Assembly (NCBI GenBank): GCA_964036315.1 | Contig: OZ038485.1 | Coordinates: 103,301,593-103,365,592 of the forward strand | DNA from: Acanthosepion esculentum | Lineage: Eukaryota; Mollusca; Cephalopoda; Sepiida; Sepiidae | Direction of reading: 5' to 3' | Length of the DNA stretch: 64,000 nt | In this document: piece after piece, positions 42,594 to 54,384 of the stretch | How positions within the stretch are numbered: the stretch's first letter is position 1 | Layout: every line of letters begins with the position of its first letter | The notes under the pieces: model-generated | Databases searched by the model: none | What the model was told of the DNA's origin: nothing | What the model saw: the letters and a program-made list of their open reading frames with translations, nothing else | Made by a program: the position numbers and the translations under genes

Positions 42594-42641
42594 CACATAC
42601 ATACATACATACATACATACATACATACATACATACATACA
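42594..42641. repeat. (CATA)n microsatellite
   Basis: Twelve tetranucleotide units. Confidence 0.97.
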
Positions 42642-42814
42642 AATTATACAACAAGAAGCATTCATTGGATAGTATATCAACACTACTGTGTAATGGACAA
42701 TTTATAAATCGCAGCTATGCGACAATTTTATAATCGCTCCATTTTCATGTAGTCGATTTTGTGCACTTTTGGGAGAAACGGATCCCAGAGGGTTTCCTAG
42801 GTCTTCCCAAAACT

Positions 42815-43440
42815 CGCTCGCTAATTGGTCAATAAACACACAAGTGAGCGTTGCAATCCACCCACGCACAATATATTTTTCCAGCGCTTGACCAAGTCAA
42901 GTTTCCCGCCAAGTTCTTTTGATCCTGTCACGTGATTACATTATCTATAAATAACAGACACGCGTTCGCTCATTCTCTTTTACTCTTTCAAATTCCTGCG
43001 AAGATGTGATCTTCAGCATTCTCGTCTCGACCACGGACGGTTAGACGTTAAAAGCATATTCACGCATGCACGTACGTACGAACTTTTCCAACCTACATTA
43101 CAAACGTACAGAACATTTCCAAACATGCAACAAGAACTTTATTCTTCTAAAACTACAGTTTAATAATTAATTCAACTTTGTGAGCTCCGATAAAAATATT
43201 CCCAGGCTGAGAGACATAACTCCATCAGATCTTTAACTTCTACGCATGTACATCAACACACAAATAAATACTATGTTATGTTTTTTAAAAACATTTTGTT
43301 CCTTCTTGTATTTCATGATTTGTGATATTTTACGTTTAATATAAATTGTGTGAGTATGTTATTCACGCAGCCGTAAACAAACATCCACAATGGTCATTCC
43401 TCTTAACATGCCTCTACAGTTGTGTGATACCTGAATATCA
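42815..43440 (+). promoter_or_regulatory. LTR-like promoter repeat, copy 2
   Basis: ATTGG at 42823, CACGTG at 42929, TATAAATA at 42946, then TTCTCGTCTCGACC, TTAGACGTTAAAAGC, GAGAGACATAACTCC, CAAATAAATAC and TACAGTTGTGTGATAC, paralleling 6.93-7.6 kb. The spacing E-box to TATA is about 12 bases in each copy. Fits a pol II promoter carried by a repeated element. Confidence 0.5.
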
Positions 43441-43454
43441 AAGTATGCAATAAG

Positions 43455-45415
43455 AGCTATGGTGAAACAGTTGGTCATTTCAGACTAGGAACCCGCAATG
43501 AACGCGGAGAAAAATGGGTTCAAATGATGTATGGCAAATGACGAGATAGTAGCCAACATCTGGTTTCAAGAATATCCAAGACGAATATGGACTTTGAGAA
43601 GCCAAGGAGGAGAAACGAAAAACCAAACCGACTACATAACTTTCAACAAGATATTCAGGAATGCAATTGGATACTGAAAAACTTATCCAAGTGCCAACTG
43701 TGGAAGCGATCACCTTGTTATATAAATGAAATTACAGAAATCGAAGCCTAAGACAGCACACAAATCGCAATGCGGCGAACTCTTGAACGACCCGAATCTG
43801 AAGGAGAAATATATGGACAGTGTGAAAAGCAGATATGAGGGACAGAGTGGAAATGGAAACTCGAAGAGGGACACACTAAGATAAGCTTTAATGGCATCAG
43901 CAAAAAGATCAGCCCAAAGAAAAATAGACGAAGAAGTAAAAAAAAAAAAAAAATGAATAGATGACAGGTGAGATTCTAGACATGATGAAAAGGAGACAAA
44001 ACAATGCCAAGACACGGAACAGAATATAGAATGCTACACAAAAAAATAAGAAACAAATGCAGACAGGCTAAAGAGGAATGGCCCAACGAAAAATGTGCAG
44101 AAATAGACAGAATGAGTATCACAGATAAAGTAGATATGCATAAAAAAAAAACTAATAACCAACAAGATAAGACATGATTATCAACAGGCTGCATAAAAAT
44201 CAAAGGACAGAATGACAATAGAGAAAGAAAAATACTTCAGAGATGGAACGAAGATATCGGAGAACACATCCAAGAGGAAAGAACGACGGGCCGGAAATAT
44301 TAAAAACGGAAGTGGAAGCAGCACTGGCCAAATTGAACAGAAAGAAAGCGGCATGGACAGACGGAATTGTAATAGAGATGCTGGCAGCATTAAATGATTT
44401 CGGCATAGACAAGATTACAGAAATTAAATCAAATCTACAACAGTGGCGATATAATGGAAGACCTAAGTAGATCTGTTTTCATAAACTGCCCAGGAAATCA
44501 GGTGTAAACGAATGCGAACTCCATCGGACAATCAGCTTTATGAGCCATATAACAAAATGCATCATCCGAATTATGATGAATAGAGCGCGCAGCCGAATCA
44601 GACAGTAGATAGGATGAGAACAGTACGGGTTCGTCAAATTTATACTCAGAATGTTATCAGAAAGAGCAATACAAATACAGAAGAACATGTGCTGGTTGTT
44701 TTATAGATTACCCAAAGACGTTCGATAAAGTATGCCACAGAAATTTGTTAGAACTGCTCAGCAACCTTAACATATTTAGGAAGGATATTAGAATAATCAA
44801 GAATCTATACTGGCAGCAAACTGCCTGCATACGGATAGAAAGTGAGTTCAGCGAGATATACAAAAATAGAAGGGGGTGTAAGACAAGGATGTGTCGTCTC
44901 ACTGGACTTATTTAACTCATACAGCGAGGCGATTCTGAGAGAACTAGAAGTCCTAGCAGGATTTAATATTGGTGGCCATGATATGCTGATGACAGTGTTG
45001 ATAGCAGATACGGAAACATAACCACAAAAGCTCCTTCAGAAGGTAGTGAAAGAAAGTGAGAACAAATGACTAAACAAATTGCAAGAAGACAGAATGCATG
45101 ATCGTTACCAAAAGGATGAGCCCAAAAATGTGACTTACAAATCGGAGGTACCAAAATCAAGCAAGCACAAAAATTTAAAATAACTGAAAAGTGTTCTAAC
45201 AGAGGACGAAAAATGCGATACTGAAATCCGAAGATGCATTGGGATAGCTAAAGATGCACTCCAAAAGCTAAGCAGAGTATTAAGATACAAAAATTTCGTT
45301 AAAAAAAAAAAAAAAAAAAAAAAAAAGTACAGAACTGTTATGTGATACCTGTTTTCCCATATGGCAGTAAAACCCACTACGCAAGGAATGCTCAAAGAGT
45401 AATGCCTCCAATCTA
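43455..45415 (+). pseudogene. RTE-type LINE with EN end and RT (decayed)
   Basis: The C-terminal endonuclease: GTRNERGEKWVQM, IWFQEYPRRIWTLRSQGGETKNQTDYITF (DY catalytic region), and CGSDHLVI (SDH motif). RT: LKTEVEAALAKLNRKKAAWTDG (motif 1), YGFVKF, CFIDYPKTFDKVCH (motif A Asp), GVRQGCVVSLDLFN (motif B), YADDS followed by a shift (motif C), KTECMIVTKRM, EDEKCDTEIRRCIG. An A-run of about 25 at 45300 cuts the thumb. Many frameshifts, but this copy has the widest domain coverage of the RTE set here. Confidence 0.8.
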
Positions 45416-45424
45416 CTTCTATGT

Positions 45425-45590
45425 TTCGTTTTTTACGGCTTAACACTTTGCAGGTTATTTAAAGCCAGAAAATATTTTTAGATTGTAAGATTTTTTTTTT
45501 TTTTTGCGATGATAATGATTTAGTGATACGTCTTACTAATTAACCCATAGCTGGGGAAAAGAGGTGGATTCATACCTTTCCCAAACGCTT
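45425..45590 (-). mobile_element. SINE 3' half, inverted
   Basis: Inverse of GGTATGAATCCACCTC, CCCCAGCTATGGGTTAATTAG, the T/A-run and the GGCTTTAAATAACC tail. Confidence 0.6.
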
Positions 45591-45594
45591 CTTC

Positions 45595-45840
45595 TACGTC
45601 TGAGACGCTTGGGGATACCAGGTGTAAGCTTGGACGTGTAGGTGACGTAATGGATAATAGCTTGGAATTGGAATCCGCAATTTCACTTACATGCAAATGC
45701 CCTTCAGAAAGTTATAAATCCACCCTTTCTCCCCTCGCTATGGGTTAATTAGGACTTATTAAATAATTCTCTTCCAAAAAATACTGATAATCCAAAAATA
45801 TTTTCTGATAAATAACCTGCAAAAAAAATAAATAAATAAA
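45595..45840 (+). mobile_element. 5S/tRNA composite SINE, 5'-truncated
   Basis: CTTGGGGATACCAGGTG (5S 3' end), TAAGCTTGGACGTG, GGTGACGTAATGGATAATAG (A box), CACTTACATGCAAATGCCC, CGCTATGGGTTAATTAG, GATAAATAACCTGC. It lies head to head with the 45.43 kb copy. Confidence 0.7.
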
Positions 45841-45884
45841 TAAAAATGAAAAAACACAAACATCAATCTTCTACGTCTGAAAAG

Positions 45885-46165
45885 GGTTAAGAGCAGGGAG
45901 ACAAAAGTTGCAGCATTTCAGGCTGATAATCTGCTAACAAACTCCATAATTGTTTCTAGTAATCCAATAGCTGTTCGGCAACGGTTCTCGTGGATAAGTT
46001 CGCTTTTTTTTTTTTTTACACATTCTCTAATGTTTTGCTAGTAATTGGCCGCCGTGAACGCACATACTCATGAACCAACACTCGGCCGGCTTTGAAGCGT
46101 ACGTGCCACTCAAGGATGTTCGTTCAAATCCTGACGAAGCATTTCGAGGATCCCAAGAACAAATT
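45885..46165 (-). pseudogene. Mariner transposase N-terminal fragment
   Basis: The minus strand reads LEWHVRFKAGRVLVHEYVRSRRPITSK and then RTVAEQL, the helix-turn-helix and linker (WHxRFKxGR, RSGRPxT) of classical mariner transposases. A T-run interrupts it. No catalytic part. Confidence 0.6.
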
Positions 46166-46464
46166 TGTCTTGTTTGGCGCAGAATTTAATGCAAACACGG
46201 CGGTTGAATTTGACAGTGATTGTAAAGATCGCAGAGCCGTTCCAACACAATGCAAAATAATTGAAACTTATTGGTAGACAAGTTCAGTAGGCTGAGTACC
46301 AATAAGCGTTAACTACATGCGCATTTCCGATAAAATGAAACCGGGAACTTTCCGATACAGACACATTTCATCATTTTACAAACCAAAGCCTTTTTATCTA
46401 TTTTAACTGGAATTTCTCAAGACTTCAATTATTTAAAATAAGATTCATGAAATGACCTAAATTA

Positions 46465-46560
46465 TACGAGGTTTGCCCAGAAAGTGTAAAGTCATTTATT
46501 AACGAAAATGGCGCCTTAGTCCACGTCAAAGTACTCTCCTTGGGATCTTTCACGCTTATT
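46465..46560 (-). mobile_element. Mariner 3' end
   Basis: ATACGAGGTTTGCCCAGAAAG resembles mariner terminal inverted repeats, and the inverse strand reads EYFDVD and IFVNK before it, the transposase C-terminus. It is separate from the 45.9 kb fragment, since the order on the strand is end first, then start. Confidence 0.5.
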
Positions 46561-46789
46561 TCAGGGTCCCTTCCATTTTCGAATTGAAATGGAAGTATTT
46601 TCGCTATAAAATACTTAACTGAGTTAACCATAAAGCAAATTTATAACAATTAGTAATTATATCAATAAGAAAATATGCAGTTGTCTCTCCTTTTCCACGG
46701 AACGAGAATATTACAAGACCCCATACTCTATCAGTGTATTTCTGAAACCGCAAGTAGTACCAGAAATTGTTGGGAGGTGACAGATGGGG

Positions 46790-47435
46790 GGGGGAGAGAG
46801 AGAGAGTGAAAAAAAGAGAGAGTGAAAAAAAGAGAGAGAGAGAGAGAAAGAAAAAAGAAAAGTCATCAGGGGAGAGAGAGAAAGAAAAAAGAAAAGTCAT
46901 CAGGGGAGAGAGAGAAAGAAAAAAGAAAAGTCATCAGGGGAGAGAGAGAAAGAAAAAAGAAAAGTCATCAGGGGAGAGAGAGAAAGAAAAAAGAAAAGTC
47001 ATCAGGGGAGAGAGAGAAAGAAAAAAGAAAAGTCATCAGGGGAGAGAGAGAAAGAAAAAAGAAAAGTCATCAGGGGAGAGAGAGAAAGAAAAAAGAAAAG
47101 TCATCAGGGGAGAGAGAGAAAGAAAAAAGAAAAGTCATCAGGGGAGAGAGAGAAAGAAAAAAGAAAAGTCATCAGGGGAGAGAGAGAAAGAAAAAAGAAA
47201 AGTCATCAGGGGAGAGAGAGAAAGAAAAAAGAAAAGTCATCAGGGGAGAGAGAGAAAGAAAAAAGAAAAGTCATCAGGGGAGAGAGAGAAAGAAAAAAGA
47301 AAAGTCATCAGGGGAGAGAGAGAAAGAAAAAAGAAAAGTCATCAGGGGAAGAGAAAGAAAAAAGAAAAGTCATCAGGGGAGAGAGAGAAAGAAAAAAGAA
47401 AAGTCATCAGGGGAGAGAGAGAGAGGAAGAAATAG
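46790..47435. repeat. 34-bp tandem minisatellite
   Basis: About 16 units of AGTCATCAGGGG + AGAGAGAGAAAG + AAAAAAGAAA between 46861 and 47408, almost identical to one another; one unit near 47347 is shortened. 34 is not a multiple of three, so all three frames cycle through the same residues (KSHQGRERKKK and so on), and this explains the long open frames. Confidence 0.97.
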
Positions 47436-48400
47436 AGAGGCGGGGGTAAGTGAGGAGTAGGTAAAAACCGGAAGAGAGAGAAAAGCGTGCGAGAAGCGCG
47501 CTCCTGGGTGTTGGGGAAAAGAAAAGTGCTAGAGAACGCGCTGTGGAGTAGGGAGAAGCGAAGAATGCGGGAGCGTCTGCGAGGAGGAAATTGACTGATT
47601 AGTGAACATTATACAAAAGATGTTATTAAATTTACGAAAGTTGTTTTCATCAAAACCCCCACTTCAATTCCCATAACTAATATTTAATTTACTTTGGACG
47701 ATGCAAAGTTATTTATATCAAATTATTAAGCCGTCCTGTAGAGGCAGCTGAATTTGAAACAATTCACCAAGCATTTCACCTGAAGTTGAAACAACGCTCA
47801 GTTTAGAAAAGAAAAAAAAAACAAAAAAAAACACGATTTTTCTATCTATGACAAACTTGTTTTTTCGAATTGATTTTAATAGGAAATGGCTTCTGTTGTT
47901 ACTGATGTACCCGGAAATCTACCCACTCCCAAAGATTCTTTGAATACCTCTCCATTTATTTCATTTAAAAATTGTCTTCATTATCAACAAAAGCTTTTCG
48001 TCATTCAGTAATTCGGATATTTTAAGTTCCGGAACACTGACCACGTTGAAATTGTTTGTCCTCTCTGTTAATAATGGCTCAACAAAAATATTTGCTTCTT
48101 TTTTTTTTACCATTAATTATACTTTTGCAGAATCGTCCAAATCCGTATTTAAAGAGAGGCTTATGTTAAAACAGTTCTATTTGAGTTTTCTAAGTGGGTT
48201 TCAATTCAATAAAACGATGAAAAGTTAACATTTTAGCAAAATAAAAAACAGTTTCCTCATTGAAATGTTAGTATTTTCCCTATTATTAACCCATATGCAT
48301 ATGATAGTGTGTAATCTTTATTTGAAAAAAGTTTGTCAAACTACATTGAATAAGATAATAAAAAAATCCAATGAAACTATATATGCAAAGAGCGATTATC
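47436..48400. other. No gene seen; spacer
   Basis: Starts with a G+C-richer purine stretch, then A+T-rich. The open frame 48046-48228 has no motif. Confidence 0.45.
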
Positions 48401-48404
48401 TCAC

Positions 48405-48760
48405 TTTGGTTAAGACGAAGTCACAATGGTCACGTGACGGCTAGTAAGTAACGTCAGTTCGTAGAGAACATAACCTCAGTAGCTATGTACATAACGAAGA
48501 AGGAAGACATCCCTGTCCACGGTAGCTAAGAGAGCGGAGGAAAGCATCGTTTCACCAGCTACATAGAGAATACCATCGACCTGCCCATTTTCCTTCGAGA
48601 AATATTACAAGTAAGACCCTATCGTTTCTCTCCCCTTTCACACTGCTTGTTTTATTCGTGATATTTCTGTGCAGGACAAATTAGTGGCATGTATTTATAA
48701 CTTTGTATATAATTTCTTGTATGACATCGCGGAATATAAAATTTCTTTGAGAATGTATGT
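48405..48760 (+). promoter_or_regulatory. Possible promoter or LTR-like segment
   Basis: A local rise in G+C with CACGTG at 48431 (inside GTCACGTGAC), ACGTCAG nearby, a possible splice donor CAAGTAAGA near 48608, and GGAATATAAAATTTC near 48730. No TATA box, no second copy in the window, no attached coding exon. It could be a first exon of a host gene or part of a retroelement; evidence is weak. Confidence 0.2.
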
Positions 48761-49620
48761 TTATCATTCCTTTCTCTCGATATTAAGGTGCTACTATATC
48801 ATGGATATAATAAAGTCTATAATAGAGAATGCGAACTAGAAATATTCTTTCTTGCATAGCACCTTCATTAAAACTGATAATTTGATTAACCAGCAAGAAA
48901 ATATAGTCTCCCTTACTAGTAAGAAGTTCACAGGACTCTAGTCTATTTCTGAAGCTGCAGATAGTTTTCTTATTCGCATATATGGAGCAGTTGCAAAAAT
49001 AAAAAATACAAAATAAACCTAATCATACAAAAAACATGAAAAATAGGAAACGGAAAGACCTCCATCCCAAAAATCTGAAACGAAGCTCTTCCTCTTTTCA
49101 CCACATGCCTTGGTTGGAATCGGACGTCAGCACAGGAAATTATGAAGGGAAAAAAAGACCTGTCTCACTGTGCATTAAAATTACACACACCAAGTTTACT
49201 TATTAAATTAAACGCAATTAGATAATAAAATAGAACAAGTATAAAATTATACGGTAATAAAATTTACGTGACAGATTCAAGATTAAATTTTACTGTAGAT
49301 CTTACCCTCAGTATGCAATTTTCTTTCCTTAAGTTTAGAACTTTCATCTTTTTACTTAAAAAACAAACAAAAAAATCATTCAAATGGTTTCTCTTTGTCG
49401 GTCTGGTTTGCCAGAAGATCTTCTATGGGACAATTACGTAAAACTTTAGAATCGTTTATTTCTGGTTTTAACCTTAAGTAACTGAAATCACAGTAAATGG
49501 GGGGGTAGATAAGGAGGTGGGGGTCACCAATCGATTTTCTCAATATCGAATTAGAATTTAACGTTTGAAGGATGATTTTAAATATCTACTAACATAAGTT
49601 TATAAGGTTTTTTAAAAAAT
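48761..49620. other. No gene seen; A+T-rich spacer
   Basis: Nothing assigned. Confidence 0.5.
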
Positions 49621-49624
49621 TCTT

Positions 49625-49870
49625 ATATATATATATATATATATATAAAGAAATATAGTCTTAAAGTGTGCTATATTTATGGGATAAAGTGCTCAATATC
49701 AGAGAGAGCGTGTGTAAATATAAAAGTGAACATAGAAGTCAACACATAGAGGCGACAGTGTTTCATGCTAGTGCAATCCTGCCAAGGACGATTGCACTAG
49801 CATGAAACAGACTGTCGCCTCTAAGTGTTGACTTCTATGTTCACTTTTATATATATATATATATATATAA
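49625..49870. repeat. Hairpin repeat with two inverted hammerhead-like arms, copy 2
   Basis: The (TA)n and GAAATATAGTCTTAAAGTG head as in copy 1, then AAAAGTGAACATAGAAGTC, AGAGGCGACAG, TTTCATGCTAGTGCAATC, a loop of about 9 bases and the full inverse ending ACTTCTATGTTCACTTTTA, then (TA)n. Arms of about 60 bp. The core CTGACGA is damaged in both arms (AGGACGA on the right), GAAAC and GTCGCC are intact. Confidence 0.85.
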
Positions 49871-49904
49871 TGGGTATGAATAGAATGCAATTCCGACGTT
49901 CAAT

Positions 49905-50025
49905 TTAAAAGAGGGCTCAATACAAAAGTAGAGCAACATTCTTTATTTTAGGATATTACATCAAAACATGTAATGGTGTAGCGTTTTTACATGTTTTTGA
50001 TGTATTACCCTAAAAGTGTGTGTGT
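49905..50025. repeat. Inverted repeat around CTAAAA/ACATGT
   Basis: TTAGGATATTACATCAAAACATGTAA is mirrored by TTACATGTTTTTGATGTATTACCCTAA (each arm about 26 bases; read as short blocks ATTACATCAAAACATG and CATGTTTTTGATGTATTA). Loop about 13 bases. Lies between hairpin repeat copies 2 and 3. Confidence 0.65.
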
Positions 50026-50028
50026 GCA

Positions 50029-50180
50029 GAAATATAGTTTTAAAGTGTACTATATTTATGGGATAAAGTGCTCAATATCAGAGATAAAGCATATGTAAAT
50101 ATAAATATAAAAGTGAACATTGAAGTCAACACTCAGAGGCGACAGGCTGTTTCATGCTAGATGCAATCGTCAGGCCGCCA
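50029..50180. repeat. Hairpin repeat, copy 3 (left arm only)
   Basis: AGAAATATAGTTTTAAAGTG, GGGATAAAGTGCTCAATATC, AAAAGTGAACATTGAAGTC, AGAGGCGACAGGCTG, TTTCATGCTAG, ATGCAATCGTCAGG. No inverse arm follows. Confidence 0.8.
50138..50179 (-). ncRNA. Hammerhead-like motif in hairpin repeat copy 3
   Basis: Minus strand: GGC just before CTGACGA (plus 50167-50173), stem II TGC-ATCTA-GCA, GAAAC (plus 50149-50153), A-GCC-T, GTC (plus 50141-50143), then GCC pairing with GGC as a three-pair stem I. All core strands and the GUC triplet are intact. Weaknesses are the short stem II and the T-T closing position. The best member of its family here. Confidence 0.55.
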
Positions 50181-50925
50181 GTTTGAGAAAAATGGACGAT
50201 TTCCATTTACTGACGGCGATTTTCTCACAGACGCCGTCATATTGCTTTCGAGTGGATACTCTGTAATACAGACTAAGTCAAATGACACCAACAAACAACA
50301 AAAGTATCTTGCAAATCAGATCGTATTGTACGTTACTATATGACTAATTTGATTTAGAAATAGCACTAAGCTCGAGTTAGTTTATAACTCAAAAGATAGG
50401 GAACAACATTTCACGGTTTCTTGAAAACATCAATGTAAGTTTCGTAAAAACGTATAAAGCAGCAGAAGTGCCAAAAAATTGATTTTTTTGGTCACTCTAA
50501 CGATTATAATTATGGTAAATACTAAAAGCATATATAGAAAGTCATTGGAAAAGGCGCATGAATTATTGAACAAATACGTCTTTCTTCTAATGGCTAATAA
50601 TCAATAGTAAATGTGGGCAGCATGGAAGGAACAACATTCTTATTGCTTTATACAAACTCTGCAGTTATTCCATTAGGCCCCGCGCTCTCTTCGTTTTCTA
50701 AATGCTTTTTGGCAATACGAATTAAAGCTTATGATTATACAGTTTGTTTTTTGTTTGTTTTTTTAGTTGATTTTTGTTTTTTTAATTAAGATTTGTTTGA
50801 GCAAGTTTCGGCATTCGATCCAAATGTCCTTAGAAGAAAAATCAAAAAAAGAGTATCAGTGGTGAAGCATTTATTCTAGTTTTGTCGACACCAAAATGCT
50901 ATTACTTTTAGTTACCTCTGTGAGG
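50181..50925. other. No gene seen; spacer
   Basis: GACGGCG/CGCCGTC forms a small hairpin near 50210-50240. Otherwise unassigned. Confidence 0.45.
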
Positions 50926-50929
50926 CTCC

Positions 50930-51520
50930 TTGCCTTTAACATCTAGTGGGACTCAAGCTCATTCCAGACACATCAACTGGAACTTGTTTTTACGGTCCAT
51001 CGCTAAAGATGCTGACAAAATCAGTCGATTCTTTGTACTGACCGAAAACGCACCAGACTCCACCAGGTCATGCTCTATCTTTAAAAGTTAGATCAGACCA
51101 AACATGGAGCTGCCCAGTCCTACCTCTCCAGTATTGACAGAGTCCCAAAGGCGTTTACACGGCCTTGTGAGTAATGAATAATTTTCCTCCATACATCTCC
51201 TTTCCCCACAGACGAAAAGATGCTAGCATCTCTCTATACTATCGCTATTTTCATGACAGCTGTTTAGACGAGTTATATTCCATACTCACCAGTTCAAAGC
51301 TTCACAGCCAGGACCGCCACAAAGTTGACTCATCCTCATTCTCTTCGCATTCCAGTGGTAAGGAGGAAGTTCCACTCAAACAGCTTCTTTTCCCAGAATT
51401 GTTACTTTGTGGAACAGACTCCCCAAAGAATGCGTAATCAACCGTTATCATATCCTCATAATATTTATAATTACTTCATCCTTTTACGCCGTTCCAACAA
51501 CCATGCGTAAATAATTTAAT
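50930..51520 (+). pseudogene. CR1-type LINE thumb and C-terminus
   Basis: Reads LGLKLIPD-like, SIAKDADKISRFF, MELPSPTSPVLTESQR, then FPPYISFPHRRKDASISLYYRYFHDSCLDELY, KEEVPLKQLLF, ending VINRYH. Same subfamily as 13.5-14.0 and 33.4-34.3 kb. Frame-broken. Confidence 0.65.
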
Positions 51521-51529
51521 CTTAACATA

Positions 51530-51998
51530 ATCAGTCTACTATTCGTACATGCCTAGAATATTGCTGCCACATATGTTCTGAAGCTCCTGCTATATATTTA
51601 GATATCCTTGATAAAATCCAAAGAATCTGAAATGTTATTCGTCCTGGCATCTCTTCTTCCGTCACTTTCCCTGTGGCTTTTCTATAAATACTTTCATGAT
51701 AATTATTCTGATGAACGCCTCTGTGGTACCTAGACTATGAATTTAAGCATAAGTTCTATGCTATCAGATTCTTTTGTCTGCACTTCTCGCTTGTGGAACT
51801 CTTTTCCAGCTTCTTCCTTCCCAGTCAAGTTTGGTAGTTTACAATTTAATATATCTATCGTTATCTTCCGTATTAATTTCTGCCATTTCACTGTTCTCAC
51901 TCCATAATGTTTTTCTTATATTCTTTCACTCTCAGTAAGCCCCTTCGTATTACTAGCTTTGTTGTCTTGCTTGGGGTGAAAAGATTTTAAAAATTCCG
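51530..51998 (+). pseudogene. CR1-type LINE 3' end, second subfamily
   Basis: STIRTCLEYCCHICSEAPAIYLDILDKIQRI remnants, then FHDNYSDER, KFYAIRFFCLHFSLVEL and a 3' UTR ending TTGCTTGGGGTGAAAAG plus A-run. Same subfamily as the long 37.7 kb copy. Confidence 0.7.
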
Positions 51999-52685
51999 AA
52001 CTTCAGAGACATTTTAAAATATGTGAAAGCTTGATTTCCGTTAGTTCTGAACATGAAATCAAGGAAAGAAACGTAAAAGCCAAAAGTAGACCGTAGCAAA
52101 AAAAAAAAAAAATTAATGGTGTGGGGGGTTCAACTAAAAGTTCCAAAATGATCGTTAAACAATATTGTAAATAATTTCAATCCAGTGTAAGAAAATTAGA
52201 TTCGAGGCAAAGTGATTTTGAAATTTCAACTGAAAAACTTTTGAACATGAAATGAATAAATTTTCTTTCTCTCAGGCTTCAGTGTCACAACAACGGCGAT
52301 AAGTATTGAAAACTTTCGAATCCAATATTCCGACCATTGACTTAAAGTTTCATGATGGATCTGTTGGTTGAGTAATGTCCGTTCGATACGTGTACTGTAA
52401 AGTTGAATTGCTACACAGGTACATAGGCAACGGTATATTCAAATTTTTTAAAACTGGGAAAAACTTTCTTATATGCGTGTCAGTGGACACTCTCTAATCG
52501 AGAGTAGTATTATAGAAGAAACAGAATGTGTCTACAGGAGGCGATAGAATTGTAACGTATTTACGTTGTTTTATGAATACGTATAGTTTTGTAGTAGTCA
52601 GCATGCCAGCAGGCCAAAAACAAATTAATACTACTGCTAAATAAGTGTGTTAATGAGCACTCTCTAATCGAATTTGGGATAATTT
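51999..52685. other. No gene seen; spacer
   Basis: CACTCTCTAATCGA occurs at 52487 and 52662 in direct orientation, 175 bp apart; meaning unknown. Confidence 0.45.
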
Positions 52686-52689
52686 TTTA

Positions 52690-52805
52690 ATCATTTCAGC
52701 AAGCAAGGAGATAATGCCACTAAGACGGGAGTGAAAGAGAATGAGAAAGCTTTAAGAGAAGGAACCGGAAACTCAATCCTAAACAGGAAACAAATAGTCC
52801 GTTAT
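52690..52805 (-). repeat. CR1 3'-UTR fragment
   Basis: TTTTTTAATCATTTCAGC, AAGCAAGGAGATAATGCC, GAACCGGAAACTCAATCC: the inverted terminus plus the UTR block also present at 8.4 and 55.4 kb. Confidence 0.55.
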
Positions 52806-54380
52806 TCTACCTACTGATCCTAGGCTTGCTGTTCCATCAGTCAGTCTTGTTTATTCATATGGTTATTAGTAGCCGCGCCCCTCGACTCTAATGGCAGAAA
52901 GAAAATAGGCCAGAAGAAAGAAGGGCCATATGTACAACACTGGAACTTTAGAAGTAGGATTCCGATAATGAAATAAAGAATACAAGGTTATTTTCGTCTG
53001 CACACATGGCAGCGAATGTGGAAAAGGTTGCTTAAAATAGGAAAGATGAAAACAGAAAATGGTATAGCGTAATTAATCTATCATACTTTTATCTTTGATA
53101 TGACTATTATATTTCTATATTTGAAACTATGGAAATAAAAAATGTCGTCTTTGACTATGAAGAGAGAAGCAATTATTGCCAACATTAAGAATGAAGAGAA
53201 AAACAAATATTGCTGTCATATCAAATACAATTTGTAAACAATTGCTATCAACGTCTGTCTACTTTGTTTTATCTATTGTACTGAGTATATTTGCAAATCT
53301 TGCCATTTCAAATAAGAGGGTTTTTTTTAAAGTAAGTGAAAACTTCTGAAACGTGTACTTGTGTATAATACGACTTCGCTATTTGCCTTTCATTTTCGTT
53401 CAAAATTTCGCGTTTATACACAAGAAAATACGGTATATAAGGTACTGATTTTTTTAAAATGTGTGTCCCTTCTAGACTCCTGTGAATTTCCATAACTTCT
53501 TAAGAGGTTTCCTATTGCCTTCTCCACTGCTCTTGAAATCAGTTGTCTTTCTGAACTTTCTACAATCCAAGTCTAGAGTGTTCAGTCTACTCTACTACTT
53601 AACAGAGCTGGAGAGGTGGGGAAGAGATAGACACACGCGTTTCCTAAAAGCATTAGTGCGAAACTGAACAAAACAGACTGGACTAGAATTTGAACTCGGT
53701 TGGTCGATTCCATTTTCCGCGCCAGTAACTGTTAAATTGATCTTCAAGCTTTATTTACAAATAAATTAAAAAAAAAAAAAAGGCTAAAAAGTCCCGAATT
53801 ATCAGATTCGTATCATTCATGTGTATCACCCACCCTCAAAACTTTATAAAATAAAATGAACAGTAAACATAAGAGTTAAGAACGGCAACCGCATCCCCTT
53901 CCAAGGGGTAAGATTTTACTCAAAAGTCGGGAGGGGGACACCTACCAAGTCAGTGCTTACAGATTCGCATATAAACAACCAACCTATCATCGAAAAGAGG
54001 GAAAGAAAAAAGAAGAAAGGGAAACGCTGATACTCAACTGGAATTTTTTTGCAACATGCGTCAGCGTGTTGAAATCTTCATATTTAGTATTGTTGAAGTA
54101 ACATTCTTGTCTAGATTTACAAACTACGTTTCATTCAATTTCGCAACCAAAACGATGAAATTTAAATAAGCCGATTTGTTTGGAAAAATCGTCCTACTTC
54201 GCAGTTTTTACGCACCCTAATAAAACCAATTGTACTTTGTACCCCCTTACCTGTTTGCACTTCTCCCCCAAATTTTGTTTCGATCGGTCAATGTATGGCT
54301 ATTTTAGAGGGTGTGAAGGACGGACGGACGAACTAAAGAAAGTCACAGAATTTTATATATAGATAGATGGTTTCGACATA
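52806..54380. other. No gene seen; spacer
   Basis: GACGGACGGACGAAC near 54320 is a short GACG tandem. No gene or classified element. Confidence 0.45.
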
Positions 54381-54384
54381 ACCT

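Noticed and set aside
46860..47420. Regular 34-bp repeats resembling a CRISPR array
   Set aside because: Units are contiguous with no unique spacers, no leader and no cas genes, and the setting is eukaryotic.
46767..47460. Open frames of more than 200 codons
   Set aside because: Product of the 34-bp minisatellite in which all frames are open.
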